Below are positions 1 through 12,215 of a DNA stretch of 64,000 nt, one piece after another (the first letter of the stretch is position 1; the number at the start of each line of letters is the position of its first letter). The DNA is from Podaxis mareebaensis. Its lineage: Eukaryota > Basidiomycota > Agaricomycetes > Agaricales > Agaricaceae. Made by a program: the position numbers and the translations under genes. Location: assembly GCA_018524725.1 (NCBI GenBank), contig JAEUWP010000319.1:1-64000 (forward strand), in the 5' to 3' direction. Under the pieces are notes generated by a model, which saw only the letters and a list, made by a program, of their open reading frames with translations, was not told the origin of the DNA and made no database searches.

Positions 1-587
1 TTTGTGGTTTTTAGTACATTTCAGTATATGTATTGATATTTTTTGGTATGTATAGTTTCAGCCTTTCTGCTGATGATTACCTTCATAGATGATTACTCAC
101 ATTGGATGCACATTGACTTCTTCACTGCAAATCAGAGGTCCTACACTCATACAAAGACTTTGAAGCATGGTGCAAAACTCAGTTCAACATGTATATCAAG
201 TCACTGCACTCAGACTGTGGGGGAGAATACATGTCAACAGAGTTCCAAGCACATTTAAAATCACATGGAACTGAAATCAAACTCACTGTACATGATACAC
301 TGCAACACAATAGCATTGCTGAGTGTCAAAATTGAACCATAGTTGAATGCACCCATGCTCTGTTCCATGCTAGTCAATTGCCCAAGTTCTTATGGGCAGA
401 TGTGGTTGCACATGTTGTGTGGTTGATGAATCAAACAGGTACAAAAGTGGTTGTGGATAAGACACCTTTTGAGGTGTTACATGGGCAGAAGCCAGATCTC
501 CAGTCAGTCAGAGAGTGGGGAGAGGAGGTATGGGTACACCAGGTAGGAGGGGATAAGTTGAGTGGGTGAGCAAAAAAGGGGTGATGG
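1..587 (+). pseudogene. Ty1/copia integrase core, 5'-truncated by the window edge
   Basis: This is the middle of a copia-type integrase. The readable frame contains FIDDYSHWMH (about 76-105), the catalytic-core motif around HSDCGGEY, and the downstream PFEVLHGQKP motif near 465-495 that typically follows the core. Frameshifts and stops break it. One stop is a TGA after ECQN, where the family usually has N-R-T, so CGA to TGA is likely. The element continues at 9,846 after the nested gypsy insertion: removing 588-9,850 joins W-I-G-Y-D in frame across the target duplication. The gag, protease and 5' LTR would lie left of the window. Not functional. Confidence 0.85.
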
Positions 588-1404
588 TGTTACAAATATT
601 GCAGACTCCGAGATCACTGAGGAGACCAAAGAGCCTGAGGGACAACTCTATGAGGAATGGGATTTGATGAAGCACATGATGGTCAGCCTCTGGCAGGAAA
701 CCACTGAGTTACAACAGATGCTCAATTGGGAAATATGCAAGAAGGTAGATGAAGCATGTCACTATCATGGAGTATACTTCCCTTGTGACAATAATCTGTG
801 ATTGAACACTGAACTTACTTCTTCCATTATTAGACACTTTCTATTATTGGACTAGGTATCAGTTTCATCTCCTCTGTTGTACTTGTACTGCATCAATTAT
901 GTTCACTCACACAGACTTTTATATATGACATATGCACTCCTCTTTCTTATGCACTATATGGTTCACACCCTATGCCCTATATTTTCCTTTTATATGCTTT
1001 CCTCTCTTGTTCACCCTCTATGCTACAATTGATCTACTTCCTTAAGTAGTCATTGGACTTAGTATATGTACATCACTTGGACTTGTAGATTAGCCAAGTC
1101 TAATCTTAATGCGTGTTACCTACTCTTGGTACTTGAATAAGTCCTTGAGCAACAGTAGTGTGTTAAGTCTACAATTTTTTGCTCTTGTGGATAGTTTCCC
1201 CCTTCAGGCTTCTCATCAACATCTTGTCCTATGGAGTGTGTGATCTGTATGAGTTCACTGCCTAGTGACAATGTGAACAGCCACCTGAGGTTAAACAGAG
1301 TAGCCTCCTATAGACCTGTATAGGACTAGGACCTCTGCTCATCTCTCTTACAAGGATAGGCTCCAACTTAGGTGTCACTCAGCTAAAGAAGAAACCTTGT
1401 AACA
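588..1404 (+). repeat. 5' LTR of nested gypsy element
   Basis: 817 bp, TG...CA ends, preceded by the target duplication GATGG at 583-587. It matches 9,029-9,845 along its full length with no net length change. Differences are nearly all transitions and are often reciprocal TG/CA at the same dinucleotide, as expected if each copy lost the same CpG independently. Confidence 0.95.
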
Positions 1405-1765
1405 TCAAGATTAGACTTCCCTTGTGTGCTGATTCCATGTTGTAACTTCCCACTTCTGACTACCATTCTCATTGCTTTGCACTGTACATGTAGTCACCCT
1501 GAGGTTCTCATTGCTTTGCACTGTGCCATTGGGATGTCATTGGTTCTCATTGCTTCATGCTGTGCCTAAACAATACCAAACCCCCTCCCCCTTCTTGGCT
1601 ATAATTCACCCACTTGTTGCTTGGTAGTCTGGCAAGGAAGCCTGTAATATGCCCACTCAACATTTGGTGGTCTGCCAAAAGAAAACCCTTTGACTGAAGA
1701 TCACATTGACAATTGTCAAGGTGAAGCATTCTTGATCAACAGAAATTGAACAGCATTCTCAATCA

Positions 1766-3930
1766 GTGGAAATCAACGGAAATCTTTCTGAAACTGATAA
1801 TCCTCAACCATTTGCCCCTTCTTCTATTTATTCTACCTTATCATCCTCCTGGAGCTTTTCATGGGACAATATTTCTATCTTCTCATTAATTCCTACCAGC
1901 CTCCAACACCTCAACCTCATACTGGATCAGATTCAGGAATTGATTCAAGCCCTTGTTGAGAGGAACCTTGAATGTCCTTCCACTCCTCCACTCCCCTCAC
2001 CATCTCAGGAGAAGCTGCCACACTACTGGAACAGATCAGAGCTGAAGAGTCAGACAGCAGTGACGAAACAGCCTGACAATTAGCATCCCCTGTCTCACCC
2101 ATCATATCTCCAGCTAGAACAAGACCTCTGAGAAGAGTCAGATCTCTTAACCTCAATGAAGTCGCACCTTGGGAACTGTGACTTACCACCAATATTAGAG
2201 GAAGAAGAGAAGCAGCTAGAGAATGAAGGCAGCAAATGTTGGCCACTGTCACTATCCCTCCCGCTGTTGTACAACCACCTCAGCAACTCACTCAATCTCT
2301 AAACACAGCCTCAGTTCTACCCCCATACCAGCAACAACTACTACAACACACTACTCCCACTCTACAACAATCAATATCACAACTGCAACCACCAATTCCT
2401 AGAATGGACTCCACAGCACCCATCAATCAAGCTGCCACCTTCACATTTGGAAGTAATATTATACCCCCAAATCAAAGATTCTTCCAACAACCCCTCTTCA
2501 CCAACCCAGCAATTTCTGGACATCAAACAACTGGAGTTGTACAAGGAAATCAGGGAAACCTGCCTCAGGTTGGAATAGCTCAGCCAGCAAACCCGCCACA
2601 AACAGGAAGCCCTCATCCATCTCCTGGACCACCTCCACCTGGATGACCACCTTCAGGACCAGGACAACCAAATCCAAATCCACCACCAGGACCACTAGAA
2701 GCACCACCTCTGCCACTGCCAGGAGCACCACCACTGGGACCTCCTGCACCAGGACAACCAGGAGCACCTCCACCAGGTTTTAGTTTTCCCCAACAAGTGC
2801 AAATGCCTGCCACCCCTTCCATGCCAAAATACGAGGCACCACCCTTGTATGATGGAGATCCATGGAAATACTTGGCATGGAAGCAGCAATGTACCTTGTA
2901 CATCATTGCAAATCAGCACAAGTTCCCTACCAACCATGATGCCATCATATTCATGCTCTACTACATTGGAGGAGCAGCAGAACCTTGGAAAATGGAGTAC
3001 CTCTGCCAATACAACTTCAATGGAGTATTACACCTTGGAATGTTCAATGCCTTCCAAGATGAGCTCAACAGAGTCTTCCTCCCTTACAACTACACCAAAG
3101 ACACTCTCCGATGACTCCACACTCTCAAGCAGAAACAATGACCAGTGGACCAGTACATCTCTGAGTTCAAAGTCCTTGCAACCCAAGCAGGGATGGTCAA
3201 CCCTTAAGAACTCATCTATCAATTCAGAGAAGGACTGGACTTTGAAATTGGCCTCAAAACCATCACCCTTAGACCTGGACCAGATATTAATATCTGGTTC
3301 GAAGTAGCAAGAGCAGCAGAAAAACAACACCACATGAAGAACAACTATCAAGCTAGCTATACCTGAGAATGAGCCAATAGAATTATACCCCAGTCAAAGA
3401 AGAAGGCATCTTATAATACAAATTGGTCAAGAAGCCAGGTGTATAAAGATCCATATACCATGGATGTGGATAACTTGGCACTGGCACTCTCTGAAATTGC
3501 ACTTGAAGAAGACTATTCCTTGGAAGAAGAATCCAATGCAGAAGTCAATGAGGTGGAAGAAAATCAGGACCTCCTGGAGACATTTCTTCAGAATATCCTC
3601 ACCCCAAAGATGCACAATGACCTCAAGCAGGGCAAATGTTTCAACTGCAGACAAACAGGACATTTTGCTTGAGAATGTCCAAAGAAACTGAACCCACTGC
3701 AATTGACATGAAACTTACCACAAAATGCCCAAGCAAAGGTTTCCAAGCATAAGCCACCCATACCCCTTAAACTACCCCACGACAAAGAGAAGCAACAAAA
3801 ATGAAAAGCCATGTTCACCTGGATCAATGGGATAATCCAGGAAGCAGATAATGAAGAAGTCACTGAGATCTTCACTGAATTCTCCAACTCCACCAGTGCT
3901 CAAGCAAAGGAAATCCAGGATTTTGCCTTA
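1766..3930 (+). pseudogene. gag of nested gypsy element
   Basis: Structural polyprotein region, broken into several open pieces. The N-terminal part (about 1,766-2,800) is rich in Pro and Gln and contains runs of PPG/PGPP. A capsid-like stretch follows (about 2,797-3,360, including YDGDPWKYLAWKQQ). A CCHC zinc knuckle lies at about 3,637-3,675: C-F-N-C-R-Q-T-G-H-F-A, then TGA, then E-C. The TGA sits where Arg is expected, so this is probably CGA to TGA. Other stops in the capsid part (for example after LKQKQ near 3,140) fit the same change. The boundaries are estimates because the frame is interrupted. Confidence 0.8.
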
Positions 3931-3944
3931 GATGACTAGTTTCC

Positions 3945-6900
3945 ATGTCTAGATCATCTAGAGAAAAGAAAGATGCACTAAAAGATGATCCTTTTTCTTC
4001 TCCTGTCTTATTTTCTAACAGACTGGTTTCTGACTCTTACCCTCGTCCAAAGGATGAAGTTATGCCCCCTTCCTTTTCTCGAAACAAAGTATCTGCCTCT
4101 GAATTGTGCTTAAAGACTCATCAATCCAATACCTTTTATTGTCCAACCACCATGCACCTTTCTGAAAAATCCATGGAAGACCTCACACTGATAGATTCCA
4201 GAGCAGGATGAGATTTTATCAACCACAGGCTGGTTGAGAAATGGAACCTGAAAACATCTCCACTGAAGAAACCAATCAAAGTCAGGAATGCCAACAGAAC
4301 CCTCAACAAAGATAAGCAAATCACTCACTCTGTTACCCTTGACTTCACCATCTACAGGAAACAGATGAAAATGGAACTGCAAATGATTAATCTAGGATGA
4401 CCTAGAATAATCTTGGGAATTCCCTGGCTCACCAAATATAACCCCAACATTGACTGGTCAAAATGAACCCTCTCATGGAGACAATTGACAAAAAACACCA
4501 CACTCTCTTCGATAATCAACCACACTCTTTCAGAAATCTATGTGAACAAGCTTGAAGAAGATTTCTCTGAGAAAAACTTCACTGAAATCAATGCCAAAAC
4601 CTCCTATTTCCAAATACTCGCCCAAGCAGGAGAGCAAAAGAAGGAGACCAATCCTGAGAAAATAGTTCCCCAGGAGTTTTATGAATATCTTGACCTTTTC
4701 TCTCAAAAGAAAAGTGAAAGATTCCCTCCCACTCGACAATGGGACCATTGGATCAAAACCAAAGAAACCTTTATACCAAAGGCTTTCCCCTCTTACAAAC
4801 TCTCCCTAGTGGAAGAAAAGGAGCTTGACAAATTCCTGGAAGAAAACCTTGCAAAGGGATACATCAGACCCTCAAAATCTCCTATGGCCTTGCCATTTTT
4901 CTTCATATCCAAGAAAGATGGAAAGCTCAGGCCTTGTCAGGACTACTGCTACCTCAATGAACACACAATCAAGAATGGCTACTCCATTCCTTCAATCAAA
5001 TCTATTCTTGACAAACTATAAGGTTCAAAATACTTCACTGCACTTGATGTCAGACTCAGCTACAACAATGTTCACATTGTAGAGGAAGATAGATGGAAAG
5101 GAGCTTTCCACACTCACCAAGGATTATTTGAACTGACAGTCATGTTTTTTGGAATGTGCAACAGCCTGGTGACATTCCAAAACATGATGGATACTATCCT
5201 CGCCCCCCTTATTGTGCAAAACAAAGTCATCATTTACATGGATGACATCCTTATCCATACCTCCACTAAAGCTGAACTACAAAAAACAACAAAAGAAGTA
5301 TTCAAGATCTTATGAAAACATGATCTTTACCTCAAACCCAAGAAATGTGAATTCGAGAAAATGACTCTCACCTATCTCAGATTCATCATCTCTCCTAACG
5401 AAGTCAAGATGGACCCTGCCAAACTCAAGGGAATAGCAGATTGGCCTACCCCCAAGACAGTCCAAGACATATAGAAATTCATCAGGTTCTGTAATTTCTA
5501 TCACAAGTTCATCAAGCACTATGCCCACCTGTCCTTACTCCTTAACACACTCCTTAAGAAATCCAACACTCCTTTCCACTGGACAAAAGAAGCTGACAAT
5601 GCATTTAGGAAGTTAAAGTAACAGTTCCTAGAAGAACCAGTCCTAATCACCCCAGATCCTTCAAGACCATTTGAAATTCAAACTGATACATCTGCTTACA
5701 CCTCTGGAGCAGTTCTCCTCCAGAAAGACTCAAATAGTGTGCTACATCCATGCTTCTACTACTCCAAACCATTCTCCTAAGCTGAACAAAACTATCACAC
5801 ATCAGAACAAGAATTCCTAGCCATCATCCATGCCTTACAAGAATGGTGTCACTACATCAACAGATCACTCCATGAAATGACAATATGGACAGATCATGAC
5901 AACATTATCCACTGGGCCAAACCATCAAAACTCTCCAGATGAACCATATGATGGTCCACTGTGATCAATGCCCATAAAACCAAGATTTGCCATATTCTCA
6001 GACCTAAGAACTGCACCACTGATGCTTTGTCCAGAAGACCAGACCATACCTCAACAAGCAAGAATACAGAACTTGAAACCACTAAAGTGGCCATTCCACT
6101 AGAAAAATTTCAGACTAGCAATTTTGCCAATGCCAACACAAATTTGGCTAATTTAGGAGAAGGTGACAAAATCAACATTATAGACCCTGATGTTGAGAAT
6201 GAAGCCCAGAAAAGGAAAGATGGAACCATTGAACTGGATTAAGAAGGTCATATCCAACTTCCCATGGACTCCACACTTATTACAGTGTGTACATGATGCA
6301 CCAGCTACAGGACACTCTGGAGTTGCTGAAACTCTTAGGAAACTTCAAGAATATGTCATCTGGCCTGGCATTCATGCCTACATCACCAACTACATGAAAG
6401 GATGCCCGACCTGCCAACAGTACAAGATCAATAGACAACCCTTGAAGCCCCCTCTACAACTGATTCCAGGTCCCTGATCATCACGGCCCTTTGCCCAGAC
6501 ATCCATGGACCTCATTACAGACCTCCCTGAATCCAACAGATATGATGCAATATTGTCTGTGGTGGACTACAGTCTTATGAAGGGGATAATCATAGTACCC
6601 ACTTCCAAATCCACCACTGCTGATCAAATCGCAGACATCTTGATCAAACACATATTCATTCACACAGAAATACCTAATAAAATCATTTCAGACAGAGATC
6701 CCCAATTCATGGCCAAATTGATACAAGCTATGTTCAAGAAGCTGAATATTGATCATGCCCCCTCTACTGCCTATCATCCCCAATCAGATGGATCAACCAA
6801 GCAATTTAATCAAGAAATCAAGATGTACCTATCAGCTTATTGTGCCCAAAATCCCCACACCTGGCCTGAACATCTTCCTTTAGTTGAATTCTCCCATAAT

Positions 6901-7545
6901 TCCAGAACACATGCCAATTGCCAGCAAACACCATTTGAACTCATGTATGGTCACCCACTCAAAGCTTTCCCTACTGAGCTAGCACTGATGAACTCCCCAT
7001 TGGCCAAAGAAAGAATAAATTGGATTATAAATATCTGAGAAGCTGCAAAAATAGCACACAAGACTTTGCAAAAAATTATGACAGAACAAACACAAATGCA
7101 CACCCTCCTAAAAATAGAACCTAGCCAGAAAGTATGGCTCGATGCTCAGAACCTACCAGTTCAGGTCATGTCAAGGAAAATTGCTGCCTGTTGACTAGGC
7201 CCATTTGCTGTTATTAGGAAATATGGAAATGTATCCTACAAGCTGTCACTCCTGAAGAGCTGGAAGATACATAACATCTTCCATGTCCAATACCTCTACC
7301 CTGTCACTGAAAATGACATTTATGGCAAACACTTCTCAAGACCCCCACCTAACCTCATTCAAGGAGAAGAAGAATGGGAAGTTGAAGCCATAGTGGTGCA
7401 CTGTTACACCAGAAGACAAGGATTAGAGTTTCTAGTGCATTGGAAGGGATACCCAGAATCAGAATGAACCTGGCAAAATTCAACAGACCTGCGCAATTCC
7501 AAGACCCTCCTCGATGCTTATAAACTGCAACATAATCTCCACTAG
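3945..7545 (+). pseudogene. pol of nested gypsy element (protease, RT, RNase H, integrase, chromodomain)
   Basis: Domains read in the usual chromovirus order. The protease is near 4,150-4,470, where the expected D-S-G reads D-S-R (TCC AGA at about 4,198). The reverse transcriptase is near 4,600-5,450, with an intact YMDDI motif at about 5,236. RNase H with the TDxSA-type motif is near 5,680-6,060. The integrase (6,240-7,100) has a degraded zinc-binding region around GCPTCQQY, then a core with SDRDPQF and the HPQSDG motif. A chromodomain follows at about 7,364-7,500 (EWEVEAIVVH, LVHWKGYPESE). Many stops are TGA where CGA is plausible. The pol frame ends at TAG 7,543-7,545, just before the accessory frame. 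Confidence 0.9.
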
Positions 7546-7561
7546 ACCCCAAGCTACTCGA

Positions 7562-8881
7562 ATGTCTCTCACTTCTAACAACACTATGACCACTGACTAC
7601 CTGACCACTCCCACTTCTAACACTTCTTTCACTCAAGCATCATCACAGACCCTCATCTCAGTTCCACCTACTCCTCTTACTCATGAACTGACACCTTCTC
7701 CAGAAGATCGTCCCTCTACCCCAGAGTCCCTTCACTATGAAGAGCAGCAAAGACAAGTCACTGACATTGCAGAAGTCAGGCACCAAATATCTGAGGTGTT
7801 CCAATTACATGAAGCACAAAATGCCCAAAGGTGAACCCTTTCAACTTGTACCTTACAAGAAGCAGGTGATGCCACTCTTTCTACCACAGTACAACTCAAC
7901 TCTTTATACAAAGATGCCTTTTCCTGAGCAAGGACCACTCTTGAGTGCAGTGGTCAACCAACTGAAGTATTCAACTCTTTCAGGTCAACTTGGTTTAATG
8001 CAATACATTGCCAGCTCCATGCTAACAGACTGGCTGATGAAATCAGTACCTGCCTTGCTCAGGTTATTGACTTGCCAGGACTTGATCAGGAAAGGTGATA
8101 CATCTGAGGCACCCATTGCATGGTTTTGCAAGTGTGAAAGGACATATCTGCTTTTCTCCACCCACAAATTGGACTTAGATCTGGCAATGTTACTTGCAAC
8201 CCCTCGCCCTGATGGAACCAAGGAGCCACTTCAGTACCTGAGCAACTTCATGATGTGGATTGACAACACCCCCAAACAGGAACTTCTGGCAATCCAGAAC
8301 TTACTATCACAGACAGCCCTATCCTCACCCTATCCAACCAACATGCCACCTGCTATCAATGTAGCAATGTGGGTCATAGGGCGGATCAATACACAAGATA
8401 CTATTGCCCCTTCTGCCACCACTATGCCCCCAGGCATTACCAGAAGTACTGTTTCCTCAATCCCATCAGAACATGTCCCCCTTTCCACTATGCCAGAATC
8501 CTCACTGACAGAGCCCAGCTCACCATGTCCAGACTCACTGAACATGCCACCACTACCAGGTAGCAGGATGGTGGATGAGGAACTAGCACTCCTGCAAATG
8601 ATCAATCTCAGATTCCTCATTCCCCAACTCTCTCCATTCCAACTTCCTCCTCCTCTGCAGCTCAACTCCCATCATCAGGAGACTCAGACTCTACTTCACC
8701 CATTTGTTCATGCCATAACTGAGGTCACACTCTCCTTCAAGCAGGACTCACCACTGCCAACAACATCCGAGGACCTTGATTTATTGACAAACACAATGAC
8801 AGATCTCCTCCACACCTCTCCTGCCATGCAATGAACAACAACATCATCCCCAGAGCAATTGACCAATGCATTCAACCTTGA
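7562..8881 (+). pseudogene. Accessory reading frame downstream of pol, with zinc-knuckle-like motifs
   Basis: One frame, starting at ATG 7,562 (17 bp after the pol stop, in a different frame), can be followed through several stops to about 8,881 and perhaps 8,994. It has a Ser/Thr/Pro-rich start, a stretch ending LADEISTCLAQVIDLPGL, then at about 8,340-8,450 a knuckle-like C-Y-Q-C-S-N-V-G-H followed by a second group C-P-F-C-H-H...H...C. The first knuckle has Tyr where its last Cys should be. Stops at 7,832 and in HN-TGA-GH and GP-TGA-F fit CGA to TGA. A longer uninterrupted frame overlaps it (7,737-8,834), but that frame lacks the cysteine pattern. The function is unknown; nucleic-acid binding is an inference. 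Confidence 0.6.
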
Positions 8882-9017
8882 TGACAGTCTGCTTGATCAA
8901 TCAAATGCACCCTCCAAAGTATCATGGACAACACAGGAGAGGGAATGCATGAGTATCCTTACAACAATGAAAACATTACTGGGAGTCACTGAGTCAAGTG
9001 AGGACACTCGACATTGC

Positions 9018-9025
9018 GAAGGGGA
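9018..9025 (+). other. Polypurine tract of nested gypsy element
   Basis: GAAGGGGA lies 3 bp upstream of the 3' LTR, the usual position of the plus-strand primer for reverse transcription. Called from position and composition only. Confidence 0.65.
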
Positions 9026-9028
9026 TTA

Positions 9029-9845
9029 TGTTACAAATATTGCAGACTCTGAGATCACCAAGGAGACCAAAGAGCCTGAGGGACAACTCTATGAGGAATA
9101 GGATTTGATGAAGCACATGATGGTCAGCCTCTAGCAGGAAACCACTGAGTTACAACAGACACTTGATTGGGAAATGTGCGAGAAGGTAGATGAAGTGTGT
9201 TGCTATCACAGAGTATACTTCCCTTGCAATGATGATCTGTGATTGAATGCTGAACTTACTTCTTCCATTATTAGACACTTTCTATTATTGGACTAGGTAT
9301 CAGTTTCATCTCCTCTGTTGTACTTGTACCACATCAATTATGTTTGCTCATGCAAACTTTTACATATGACATATGCACTCCTCTTTCTTATGCACTATAT
9401 GGTTCACACCCTATGCCCTATATTTTCCTTTTATATGCTTTCCTCTCTTGTTTGCCCTCTATGCTACAATTGATCTACTTCCTTAAGTAGTCATTGGACT
9501 TAGTATATGTACATTGCCTGGACTTGTAGATTAGCCAAGTCTAATCTTAATGTGTGTTACCTACTCTTGGTACTTGAATAAGTCCTTAAGCAACAGTAGT
9601 GTGTTAAGTCTACAATTCTTTGCCCTTGTGGATAGTTTCCCCCTTCAGGCTTCTCATCAATGTCTTGTCCTATGGAGTGTGCAATCTGTATGAGTTCACT
9701 GCCTAGTGACAATGTGAACAGCCACCCAAGGTTAAACAGAGCAGCCTCCTATAGACCTGTATAGGACTAGGACCTCTGCTTGTCTCTCTTACAAGGATAG
9801 GCTCCAACTTAGGTGTCACTCAGCTAAAGAAGAAACCTCATAACA
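9029..9845 (+). repeat. 3' LTR of nested gypsy element
   Basis: 817 bp, the same length as the 5' LTR, ending CATAACA and followed directly by the target duplication GATGG (9,846-9,850). Confidence 0.95.
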
Positions 9846-11935
9846 GATGGATAGGCTATGACATGGAGAGCAATGGATCACACATCTACTTTCCAGACTC
9901 CAGCATCATCAAGATTGAATGAAATTTCCATTTCATTAATGCTAGTCATTCCAGTCTCAAGGGGGAGAGCTTACCTGCAAATGAGCCTCATAATGACCTG
10001 CCACTACTGCCCAACCTGAAGACAACCCAAACCAATGCACTGCCCACCCCAAGTGATGCCACTCTACCCAACAACAAGCCACCTCCACTTGTCCCTTATC
10101 CCTACAAACATGATGAGCTCAATAATGATATCATCAATGCACATAACAATAGAGAACCTGCTGCAAATATATCTAAACCCACTGATGATGGAAAACCCAC
10201 TGTGAAAACACCCAAACCCAATACAACTGAGGAATGCCCTTGACATACTCAAAACCCAAGCCAGAAAGCCCAGGCCATTCTTGAAGGAGAAGCAGTCACC
10301 CTGGCTAAAGAACTGGACTGGTTGGAAGTCCAGGCATTCATGGCAGATATAGAAGACATTGAAGTGCTGGAACTGGGGAGTCTGAGAGAGGTGAAAGACA
10401 GAGGGAATTGGGAGCTGTGGAAGGTGGCTATGGAGGAAGAGCTTACCATGTTGGACAAATCCAGAACATGGGAACTAGTTGATCCACTGGCTGATGCCAA
10501 TATTGTTGGATCAAAGTGGGTGTTCAAGGCCAAGGAAGATGCATCAGGAAATGTAGTCCATTACAAGGCACACTTCATAGCACAGGGGTTCTCCCAAGTG
10601 CCAGGCATTGACTACTTTGACACCTTCACTCCCATAGCCAAGCTCACCTCCATCTGCATGGTCCTCACAATTGCTGCAGCCTGAAACTGGGAAATACACA
10701 AGATCAACATAAAGGAGGCCTATCTCAACAGTCAACTCAACAATGACAAAACAATATACATGCATCAACCCCCCAGATTCATTGATCCATCCCATCCACA
10801 CAAAGTGTGCCATTTAAAAAGGATGCTCTACAGACTCAAACAATCTGGTAGGCAGTGGTACCAACATTTGTGTGAAATTCTGGTGGATCATCTGGGATTC
10901 ATGTGCTGCAACATGGACCACAGCATTTTCTTCAAAGTGGCAGACCTGGGCCTTATTGTCATCCTCATATACATTGACAACTGCACAATCATGGCTATGA
11001 TGATTTCACTGGTAGATTGGGTGAAGGGTGGGATGAGGGAGTTCATGGAGATAACAGATCTGGGAGAGATCCACTGGTTGCTGGGCATTGAGTTGAAGAG
11101 GGACTGGAAAGCAGGTAAGATTTCCTTATCTCAAAGGTCATACATTGATGCATCCCTTTATTGTTTTGGGCTTGAGGATGCAAAACCCATCAGCATGCCA
11201 ATGGATCCTTCCACTCACCTCTCATCCAATATGTCCCCCAAGTCCACAGCTGATATCACTCATATGGCCAAAATCCCCTATCAGGAAGCAGTCAGCACAC
11301 TCATGTATGCAGCACTCAGAACATGTCTGGACATTGCTTACACTATTCAAGTTCTCTTGAGATTCTCAAAGAACCCTGGTGACACTCATTGGGAGGCTAT
11401 CAAAAGAGTTTTTTGTTACCTGAAGGGTACATGTGAACTCTGGTTGACATATGGGGGCTCTGGAGAAGGATTGGAAGGTTTCATGGACACAGATGGCAAC
11501 ATGGCAGAGGACCATTGTGCTACATCTGGGTATGTGTTCATGGTTAATGGCAGTGCTGTATCATGGAGTGCAAAATGGCAGGAGATTGTAACTTTGTCAA
11601 CAACAGAGTCAGAGTATGTTGGTGCAACACATGCAGCAAAAGAGGCCTTGTGGCTCCATTCATTCATGTCATAGGTCTTCAACTTGATCCTCCCTACTAC
11701 CACCATCTTCTCTGACAACCAGTCCACAATAGCACTCATGAAAGACCATCAGTACCATGCTTGTATGAAGCATATCAATATCTGATATCATTTTATTCAC
11801 TGGGTTATTGAAGAGGGCAAAATTCATCTAATCTACTGCCCTACTATGGATATGGTGGCCAATGTCTTCACCAAAGCACTTCCATCCCCCAAAGTCAAAC
11901 ATTTTGCTTGCAAGTTAGGCCTCACCACACTTTGA
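9846..11935 (+). pseudogene. Ty1/copia pol, C-terminal half (RT and RNase H)
   Basis: Continuation of the copia polyprotein from 587. It opens with W-I-G-Y-D-M-E-S, typical of the segment after the integrase. A linker follows, and then the reverse transcriptase: KWVFKAKEDASG (about 10,516), AHFIAQGFSQVPGIDY, IKEAYLNS and LKQSGRQWYQHL. The catalytic Y-x-D-D box reads Y-I-D-N at about 10,970, which would abolish activity. RNase H follows, with TDGNMAEDHCATSGY near 11,490 and TTESEYVGATHAAKE near 11,610, and finally NVFTKALP near 11,870 before a TGA at 11,933-11,935. Several frame breaks occur, for example TGA after LTIAAA at 10,681. Not functional. Confidence 0.9.
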
Positions 11936-11942
11936 GGGGGAG

Positions 11943-12215
11943 TGTTGGAGTCAGCAAAGCAGTGTTGAGTATATCAAGCAGCTGCTGAAATGCATACCTG
12001 AAGTGGTCAGGAGGTACATAGGCTGAAAGGAGGGCTAGTGAATTTCACTTTCTGCTTTTTCATATGACTTATATCCTTCACATTGTTTCTCTGTACATTC
12101 TCCCTTAATGACAGCCTTTATTATAAAAGCTATATACCATGTATGCTTCCACTTCAGTACTCACACGTATTTTGAGTGACTGAATTTATCTGTACATCTC
12201 TCATTTTCCTCAACA
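11943..12215 (+). repeat. Copia LTR (273 bp), flanked by purine tracts on both sides
   Basis: It begins TGTTGGAG immediately after the purine tract GAGGGGGAG (11,934-11,942) and ends CTCAACA. TATAAAAG at 12,122-12,129 could be its TATA box on the plus strand. The matching 5' LTR lies outside the window, so the ends come from TG/CA termini and context only. On the minus strand the same right end reads TGTTGAG and is preceded by another purine tract, so the segment can also be read as the LTR of the opposite copia fragment. Confidence 0.65.

Larger units (their letters stand above)
588..9845 (+). mobile_element. Nested Ty3/gypsy (chromovirus) LTR retrotransposon
   Basis: A complete but dead element of 9,258 bp. 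Two 817-bp LTRs (588-1,404 and 9,029-9,845) start with TGTTACAAAT and end with AACA. They are flanked by the 5-bp target duplication GATGG (583-587 and 9,846-9,850). Between them, in order, lie a proline-rich gag with zinc knuckle, protease, reverse transcriptase, RNase H, integrase, chromodomain and an extra reading frame after pol. A purine tract, GAAGGGGA (9,018-9,025), precedes the 3' LTR. No convincing tRNA primer site was seen after the 5' LTR. The host sequence is a copia element, so this insertion is the younger of the two. Very low CpG and many TGA stops show long decay. Confidence 0.95.

Noticed and set aside
7737..8834. A 365-codon uninterrupted plus-strand frame
   Set aside because: It is the longest open frame in this part, but it is offset by one base from the frame carrying the cysteine/histidine clusters and the CGA-type stops. 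It has no domain-like pattern.
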